From assembly GCA_047623825.1 (NCBI GenBank), contig JBLHOS010000092.1:1-11404 (forward strand): a stretch of 11,404 bases of DNA, given 5' to 3'. Shown piece by piece: positions 7,549 through 11,404 of the stretch (the first letter of the stretch is position 1; every line of letters starts with the position of its first letter). This DNA is from JBLHOS01 sp047623825 (GTDB lineage Bacteria > Pseudomonadota > Alphaproteobacteria > Rhodobacterales > Rhodobacteraceae). The notes beneath the pieces are model-generated. The model was not told the DNA's origin and did no database searches. It saw nothing but the letters and a program-made list of their open reading frames with translations. Position numbers and translations under genes: made by a program.

Positions 7549-9549
7549 ATGACCATGACGACGGGCCAAACGGCCGATTTTGCCGCGCTTGCTAACACGC
7601 TTCGCGGCCTTGCGATTGACGCGGTAGAAACGGCTGGCCACGGGCACCCGGGTGCGGCGATGGGGATGGCGGACTTTGCCACGGTCCTTTACGCCAGTCA
7701 CCTTCGTTTTGACGCCTGCAACCCCGACTGGCCGGATCGTGATCGCGTTGTTTTGTCCAACGGTCACGCCTCCATTTTGCTATATTCTTTGCTGCATTTG
7801 ACAGGCGTCACGGGCGTCGGCATAGACGATATCAAGGCGTTCCGCCAAGCAGGGTCCAAGACGCCAGGTCATCCCGAGGTCGGCCATACTGCCGGTGTTG
7901 AAACGACCACAGGACCGCTTGGCCAGGGGCTCGCGACAGCGCTCGGCATGGCCCTTGCAGAGCGACGTCTGCGCGATGAGGTCGGACCTGATCTTTGCAA
8001 TCACCGAACTTGGGTGTTTGCGGGAGATGGCTGTTTGATGGAAGGGGTCGGTCAAGAGGCTGCATCACTCGCCGGACACCTTAAGCTTGGCAATCTGAAC
8101 GTCCTATACGACATGAATGCGATCACGATTGATGGCAGCACAGAGCTCTCTTTTACCGATGACACTGCTGCTAAGTTCAAAGCAATGGGTTGGCATGTTT
8201 TGCAAGCGTGTGGCCACACGCATGGCGAAATTGATGACGCATTGGCCGCCGCCAAGGAAGAAACTGATCGGCCAACCATCGTCATGTTCCGCACAACAAT
8301 CGGATTTGGCGCACCTACAAAGGCAGGAACGTCGGGCATACATGGCTCTAAACTTGGGACAAAAGAAGCGGCAGGCGCAAAGGCGGCACTTGGCCTGCCC
8401 CCTGCTCCATTCGACATTACTCAAGACGTACGGAACGCATGGTTGGCCATTGGATCACAGGGAAGTGCGGAACGACAAGCATGGATCGAGCGAACTGAAC
8501 GCTTGCCAGCCTCCGGATTAGCGGAGTTCTACCGGCGTGTAGAAGGGCGTCGGCCAAGTTCATTTCCATCCTCCACGCATGCTGCAAAAGTCGGCTGGAT
8601 CGATGCACCAGCTTCGATTGCAACACGCAAAGCCAGCCAAATGGCGCTTGAGGTGTTGACCCATCAATTGCCTGAACTGATCGGCGGCTCTGCAGACCTG
8701 TCTGGCTCTAACCTGACCAAGACCGCTGCGACAGACACAGCGTTTACCGCTACATCCTCGGGCCGCTACATCAACTATGGCGTCCGGGAGTTCGCGATGG
8801 CAGCTGCGATGAACGGCCTCGCGCTGCATGGTGGCTTTGTGCCTTACGGCGGTACCTTTCTTGTGTTCTCAGATTACATGCGCAACGCGATCAGATTGTC
8901 TGCACTGATGGGGACGCGGGTCTTGTATGTGATGACCCATGACAGCATTGGCCTCGGCGAAGATGGTCCAACACACCAGCCTGTCGAACACTTGGCCAGC
9001 CTCCGCGCGATCCCAGGGTTAAACGTGTTCCGCCCTGCCGATGTGATTGAAACAATGGAGGCCTATGAGGTCGCCCTCGCTGGGCCCTCCGTGCCGTCGC
9101 TGTTCGCATTCTCGCGCCAAGGCGTTACGCAAGTGAGGCTGGAAACCAGTTCAGAAAACCTGACTGCGAAAGGTGGCTATGTCTTACGAGATGTGGACGC
9201 CCGCGACATTACACTGATCGCAACTGGCTCGGAAGTCAGCCTCGCAATTGTAGCCGCTGATTTACTGGGCAAAGAAGGCGTGTCCGCTGCTGTAGTATCT
9301 CTGCCCTGCTGGGAGTTGTTCGATGCTCAGCCCCAAGCGTACCGCGATGCCACTCTTGGTGCAGCGCCGCGTTTGGCCATTGAAGCCGCGAGTCCCTTTG
9401 GTTGGGGCCGCTATGTCGGCCATGAAGACAACATGATTGGAGTGCCAACCTTTGGTGCCTCGGCCAGTGCCGAGCATCTGTACGAGCAGTTCGGCCTTAC
9501 CCCAGAAAATATTGCGGCTAGGGCCAAGGCACGCCTCTCCGCCTCCTGA
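7549..9549 (+). CDS. tkt: Transketolase (thiamine diphosphate-dependent)
   Basis: Transfers two-carbon units between sugar phosphates in the non-oxidative pentose phosphate pathway. At 666 residues it is full length. Residues 1-330 hold the diphosphate/Mg-binding domain: HGHPG (31-35), GPLGQG (122-127), GDGCLMEG (159-166) and YDMNAITIDG (187-196, with N190 and I192 as expected metal ligands). Substrate-side residues include H265 (IHGSKLG, where most transketolases have HGAPLG), R360 and S363. The pyrimidine domain has GVRE (411-414), with E414 the cofactor-activating Glu, and DGPTHQP with H476. The C-terminal domain is complete. AGGA at 7538-7541 lies 7 bases before the start, and the gap to the kinase is 21 bp. 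It is probably an operon-specific paralogue of the housekeeping enzyme, which I cannot see here. Confidence 0.96.
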   Translation: MTMTTGQTADFAALANTLRGLAIDAVETAGHGHPGAAMGMADFATVLYASHLRFDACNPDWPDRDRVVLSNGHASILLYSLLHLTGVTGVGIDDIKAFRQAGSKTPGHPEVGHTAGVETTTGPLGQGLATALGMALAERRLRDEVGPDLCNHRTWVFAGDGCLMEGVGQEAASLAGHLKLGNLNVLYDMNAITIDGSTELSFTDDTAAKFKAMGWHVLQACGHTHGEIDDALAAAKEETDRPTIVMFRTTIGFGAPTKAGTSGIHGSKLGTKEAAGAKAALGLPPAPFDITQDVRNAWLAIGSQGSAERQAWIERTERLPASGLAEFYRRVEGRRPSSFPSSTHAAKVGWIDAPASIATRKASQMALEVLTHQLPELIGGSADLSGSNLTKTAATDTAFTATSSGRYINYGVREFAMAAAMNGLALHGGFVPYGGTFLVFSDYMRNAIRLSALMGTRVLYVMTHDSIGLGEDGPTHQPVEHLASLRAIPGLNVFRPADVIETMEAYEVALAGPSVPSLFAFSRQGVTQVRLETSSENLTAKGGYVLRDVDARDITLIATGSEVSLAIVAADLLGKEGVSAAVVSLPCWELFDAQPQAYRDATLGAAPRLAIEAASPFGWGRYVGHEDNMIGVPTFGASASAEHLYEQFGLTPENIAARAKARLSAS

Positions 9550-9568
9550 CCCCCAAAAAGGATACACC

Positions 9569-10225
9569 ATGAAATTCTTCGTAGACACCGCCGACGTCGC
9601 TGCCATCCGCAACCTGAATGACATCGGGTTGATTGATGGCGTGACGACCAACCCAAGCATCATTGCCAAAAGCGGGCGTGACATTATCGAGGTCACCAAG
9701 GAGATCTGCGCTTTGGTCACGGGACCAGTGTCGGCCGAAGTGACGGCGCTCGATTACGATGGCATGATGAAAGAAGCCGTCGTTCTGGCAAAGATCGCTG
9801 ACAACATCTGCATCAAGCTTCCACTGACCATGGATGGCTTGAAAGCCTGCAAAGCTCTGACGTCTGACGGGCACCAGACCAACGTGACGCTTTGCTTTTC
9901 AGTCAACCAAGCATTGTTGGCAGCGAAATGCGGCGCGACCTACGTGTCCCCATTCGTAGGACGGCTTGACGATATCAACCTTGATGGGATGCAGTTGATC
10001 CGAGATATTCGCACGATGTTCGACAACTACAATAATCTGAACACCCAGATACTTGCCGCGTCCCTACGCAACTCAAATCACGTCTCAGGTGCAGCCCTCG
10101 CAGGTGCGGATGTAGGTACAATTCCCCCGAACGTCATCGAAGGTCTTGCCGAACACACACTCACAAAAAGTGGTCTCGATACCTTCATGAAGGATTGGGT
10201 GAAAACAGGGCAGAAAATCGTCTGA
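9569..10225 (+). CDS. tal: Transaldolase of the small TalC/FSA-type subfamily
   Basis: Transfers a dihydroxyacetone unit between sugar phosphates and works with the upstream transketolase to turn pentose phosphates into fructose 6-phosphate and glyceraldehyde 3-phosphate. It has 218 residues, the single-barrel small subfamily size. D6 (FVDTAD), the Schiff-base lysine K83 (IKLP) and GVTTNPS (24-30) are present. Two positions separate true transaldolases from fructose-6-phosphate aldolase. E57 (AEVTA) replaces the aldolase Gln, and F129 (YVSPFVGR) replaces the aldolase Tyr. Both favour transaldolase, although databases may label it fructose-6-phosphate aldolase. The start is fixed by AAGGA at 9558-9562, 6 bases upstream, and by the conserved N-terminus. 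The frame is open earlier, but that part overlaps the transketolase gene. It is the last gene of the operon, 19 bp after the transketolase. Confidence 0.95.
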   Translation: MKFFVDTADVAAIRNLNDIGLIDGVTTNPSIIAKSGRDIIEVTKEICALVTGPVSAEVTALDYDGMMKEAVVLAKIADNICIKLPLTMDGLKACKALTSDGHQTNVTLCFSVNQALLAAKCGATYVSPFVGRLDDINLDGMQLIRDIRTMFDNYNNLNTQILAASLRNSNHVSGAALAGADVGTIPPNVIEGLAEHTLTKSGLDTFMKDWVKTGQKIV

Positions 10226-10495
10226 ATTCAAATTCTGAAAATCTGCGCCGTAGTCAAAAAAGAGCATTCCTGGTGCTCGCAACAGGAAGATGTTGTTCCA
10301 ATTATTCACCGTGTTCGCTGATGCGCCGCCAAGGGCTATTGGAACCGCTGTTCTCCCGCTGCCTTCGCCAAAGCAGCCACTCGTGCCACGCGCAGCATCG
10401 GTCACTTTGGGCTCTAAGCCCGAATTCGCTGCACAAGAGACGAACGGCTGCTATCCCGCTAACGTAGGATTTCACACTCTGCCGCAAACGACCCC
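10226..10495. other. Non-coding stretch after the operon
   Basis: I see no supported gene here. A 74-codon plus-strand frame (10290-10514) and a minus-strand frame running into the transaldolase gene are open, but neither has a ribosome binding site or recognisable domain. The stretch around 10400-10490 looks like degenerate intergenic DNA of a kind I associate with Rhodobacteraceae, which is an impression rather than a search result. No strong plus-strand terminator for the operon is visible. The stretch ends where an IS3-type OrfA start appears on the other strand. Confidence 0.45.
10256..10278 (-). terminator. Possible weak minus-strand terminator
   Basis: Read on the minus strand, GAGCA and TGCTC form a 5-bp stem with a 7-base loop, directly followed by six T residues (plus-strand A6 at about 10256-10261). 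It has the form of an intrinsic terminator, but the stem is short. If real, it would stop transcription coming from the insertion-sequence region toward the operon's antisense strand. Confidence 0.3.
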
Positions 10496-10528
10496 AATCT
10501 GTGCCTCTGAATAACGTGATTTCTTCAT
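10496..10528 (-). pseudogene. IS3-family OrfA, first 11 codons only
   Basis: On the minus strand the sequence reads MKKSRYSEAQI, the typical beginning of IS3-family OrfA proteins (MKKSRF/YxEAQI). It is preceded by a good Shine-Dalgarno, AAGGAG at 10536-10541, 7 bases upstream. After this point the family sequence (helix-turn-helix region) is lost and the frame stops within eight codons, so the gene is truncated at about 10496. The remnant marks the left end of an insertion sequence that was later deleted. Confidence 0.7.
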
Positions 10529-10602
10529 CGTGAATCTCCTTGGCTTATCTTGCCGTGAAAATTCTAGTTTTCAACACAACCATTTTTCGGGGGGATTACC
10601 CA
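10496..10602 (-). mobile_element. Left-end fragment of an IS3-family element
   Basis: The fragment comprises the OrfA start and its upstream leader. On the minus strand the putative tip begins TGGGTAATCCCCCC at 10602, compatible with the TG...CA ends of IS3 elements. It abuts exactly the point where an older transposase remnant begins on the plus strand, as expected if this element had inserted into that transposase gene. The tip is inferred; no partner inverted repeat is visible in the window. Confidence 0.5.
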
Positions 10603-10808
10603 TCCACCGGCTTGGTCCATGGAAAACCATGGCATCTGTCGAGTGGGAAACGCTCAAGTGGGTTGATTGGTTTAACAACCGCCGCCTGCTGGAACCCATC
10701 CATTGCCCGGCAGGTGATGCTTGCATCACCGAGAGGGGATACATCCCACCAGCAGAAGCCGAAGAGAGGTACTATGCGCAGTTCGACACATTAGATATGG
10801 TCGCATGA
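10602..10808 (+). pseudogene. IS3-family OrfB transposase, C-terminal fragment with 36-bp insertion
   Basis: In frame from 10602 it reads IHRLGPWKTMASVEWETLKW, then VDWFNNRRLLEPI, and later GYIPPAEAEERYY, the well-known C-terminal end of IS3-group OrfB transposases, closing with TGA at 10806. The integrase core with its catalytic acidic residues is missing, so the fragment is dead. Between LLEPI and GYIPPAEAE lie 12 extra in-frame codons (10701-10736) that family members normally lack. The upstream boundary coincides with the tip of another IS fragment. An open reading frame from 10530 includes unrelated IS leader sequence and is not a gene. Confidence 0.8.
10701..10736. repeat. 36-bp in-frame insertion carrying an 18-bp inverted repeat
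   Basis: The insert contains GGTGATGC at 10713-10720, two T residues, and GCATCACC at 10723-10730, a perfect 8-bp inverted repeat. CCC at 10706-10708 could pair with GGG at 10735-10737 across a symmetric 4-by-4 internal loop. Its length is a multiple of three and it leaves the transposase frame open. It may be a short palindromic mobile repeat, but no second copy is in the window. Confidence 0.55.
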
Positions 10809-10810
10809 GA

Positions 10811-11277
10811 TCGGTGTTTGTCAAAGGTGTTGTCCGCCGATTTCATGCGGCGTCTCTGATTTCAGAGGCGCTGATTTCGTTTTCTGGGTTCAGCCAGACG
10901 GGTCCTGCTGGTTGCCAGTTTCGGGTTTTTCCTGACCAGCGTTGCGGGTTTTGCGCGCGAGCAGTTGCATAGAGATTGGCACGATTTGTGAGCGTTGCAC
11001 GATCATGACCTGCGTGGCGCGCATTCGGCGTGACGAAGCGGATGGCGCTGTGCAGGTGTTCACTATTGTACCAACCAGCGAAGGTTTGGACCCAGGTTTG
11101 AGCATCCGCCTTGGTGGCAAAGCCCTTGGTCGGCCAGTCCGGGCGGTATTTGCAGGTTCGGAACAACGCCTCTGAGAAAGGGTTGTCGTTGCTCACGCGA
11201 GGGCGACTGTAGGAGGCCGTGATCCCTAGTTTTTCCATCGTGACCTTCATCGTGGCACCCTTCATAGGACTGCCGTT
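10811..11277 (-). mobile_element. 3'-terminal fragment of a second IS3-family element
   Basis: Comprises the truncated OrfB and about 30 bp of downstream sequence reaching an inferred right end near 10811-10815 (plus-strand TCGGTGTTTGTCAA). The boundary with the preceding remnant is only a few bases after that remnant's stop codon. The left part of this element is missing beyond 11277, where IS110-type sequence begins. Confidence 0.6.
10843..11277 (-). pseudogene. IS3-family transposase OrfB, C-terminal fragment
   Basis: The minus-strand frame reads NGSPMKGATM, then SYSRPRVSNDNPFSEALFR with the last Glu of the DDE triad, then FAGWYNSEHLHSAIRFVTP and ARAQNPQRWSGKTRNW, ending in TGA at 10845-10843. 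These are standard for the C-terminal third of an IS3-family OrfB integrase. The family continues upstream with HSD before NGSP. Here the homology breaks at about 11277, and an in-frame TAG lies just beyond, so the N-terminal catalytic aspartates are absent. The first Met in the frame is at 11265, but it is an internal residue of the original protein. The gene points toward the plus-strand transposase remnant. Confidence 0.85.
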
Positions 11278-11293
11278 GACGCCCTTCTAAGTG

Positions 11294-11404
11294 TCAAGCA
11301 GCGATCTGAGTTTGATTTATCTGTTTGTGGCTACGCGCAATAATGGTGAAGACTTCGCGCGCAATGTATCGTTTGAGGCAGCGGATCGCTTCGAGTTTTG
11401 AGTG
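11294..11404 (-). pseudogene. IS110-family transposase, C-terminal end (partial, cut by window edge)
   Basis: The last 36 codons on the minus strand include EAIRCLKRYIAREVF, a pattern I recognise from the C-terminus of IS110-type transposases, ending in TGA at 11296-11294. The rest of the gene lies beyond the window, so it may be intact there. It is listed as partial rather than proven broken. Sequence after the stop (to about 11278) may be the IS110 end joined to the IS3 transposase, suggesting IS110 inserted into that element. Family assignment rests on a short stretch. Confidence 0.55.

Noticed and set aside
10281..10300. Small CAACA/TGTTG hairpin after the transaldolase gene as operon terminator
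   Set aside because: It has only five pairs, is AT-rich, and has no T-tract, so it is too weak to call.
10085..10405. Minus-strand open frame overlapping the transaldolase 3' end
   Set aside because: It is largely antisense to a certain gene, has no recognised domain, and no clear ribosome binding site.
10290..10514. 74-codon plus-strand open frame
   Set aside because: There is no Shine-Dalgarno or recognisable domain, and its end runs antisense through the OrfA start of an IS remnant; it is probably degenerate intergenic DNA.
10530..10601. N-terminal part of the plus-strand frame joined to the OrfB remnant
   Set aside because: These codons lie in the leader of another IS fragment on the opposite strand; the frame is open by chance.

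Overview
The window most resembles chromosomal or megaplasmid DNA of an alphaproteobacterium of the Rhodobacteraceae/Roseobacter type. This rests on moderately GC-rich coding sequence, protein styles typical of that group, and the kinds of IS3 and IS110 remnants present. No ribosomal or other taxonomic marker is here, so the genus cannot be named.

Positions 1-232 hold no gene that I recognise. Positions 233-10225 form one sugar-utilisation locus. A LacI-family regulator (233-1246, minus strand) is divergent from a seven-gene plus-strand operon. The operon encodes a periplasmic sugar-binding protein (1370-2356), a double-domain CUT2 ABC ATPase (2500-3990), two CUT2 permeases (3983-4981 and 4974-5942), an FGGY pentulose kinase (5953-7527), a full-length transketolase (7549-9549) and a small-type transaldolase (9569-10225). 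The 123-bp divergent control region carries a perfect 16-bp palindrome with a LacI-type AANCGNTT core. An imperfect second copy lies exactly 22 bp away, and a 12-bp palindrome sits between them. A strong hairpin separates the binding-protein gene from the rest of the transporter. Genes are tightly coupled, with two 8-bp overlaps and gaps of 10-21 bp.

The kinase carries the TCSLV motif that I recall being associated with D-ribulokinases. The simplest reading is therefore that a free pentulose, probably D-ribulose, is imported, phosphorylated to the 5-phosphate, and fed into the non-oxidative pentose phosphate pathway by a dedicated transketolase/transaldolase pair. No epimerase, isomerase or dehydrogenase is encoded here, so those steps must come from elsewhere or the substrate is different. 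The layout superficially resembles the lsr autoinducer-2 operon. However, lsrF and lsrG are absent and most AI-2-contacting residues of LsrB are not conserved in the binding protein.

Positions 10226-11404 are an insertion-sequence graveyard. They contain a short non-coding stretch, the first codons of an IS3-type OrfA, the C-terminal end of an IS3-type OrfB carrying a 36-bp palindrome-containing in-frame insertion, a second truncated IS3 transposase on the opposite strand, and the 3' end of an IS110-type transposase running off the window.
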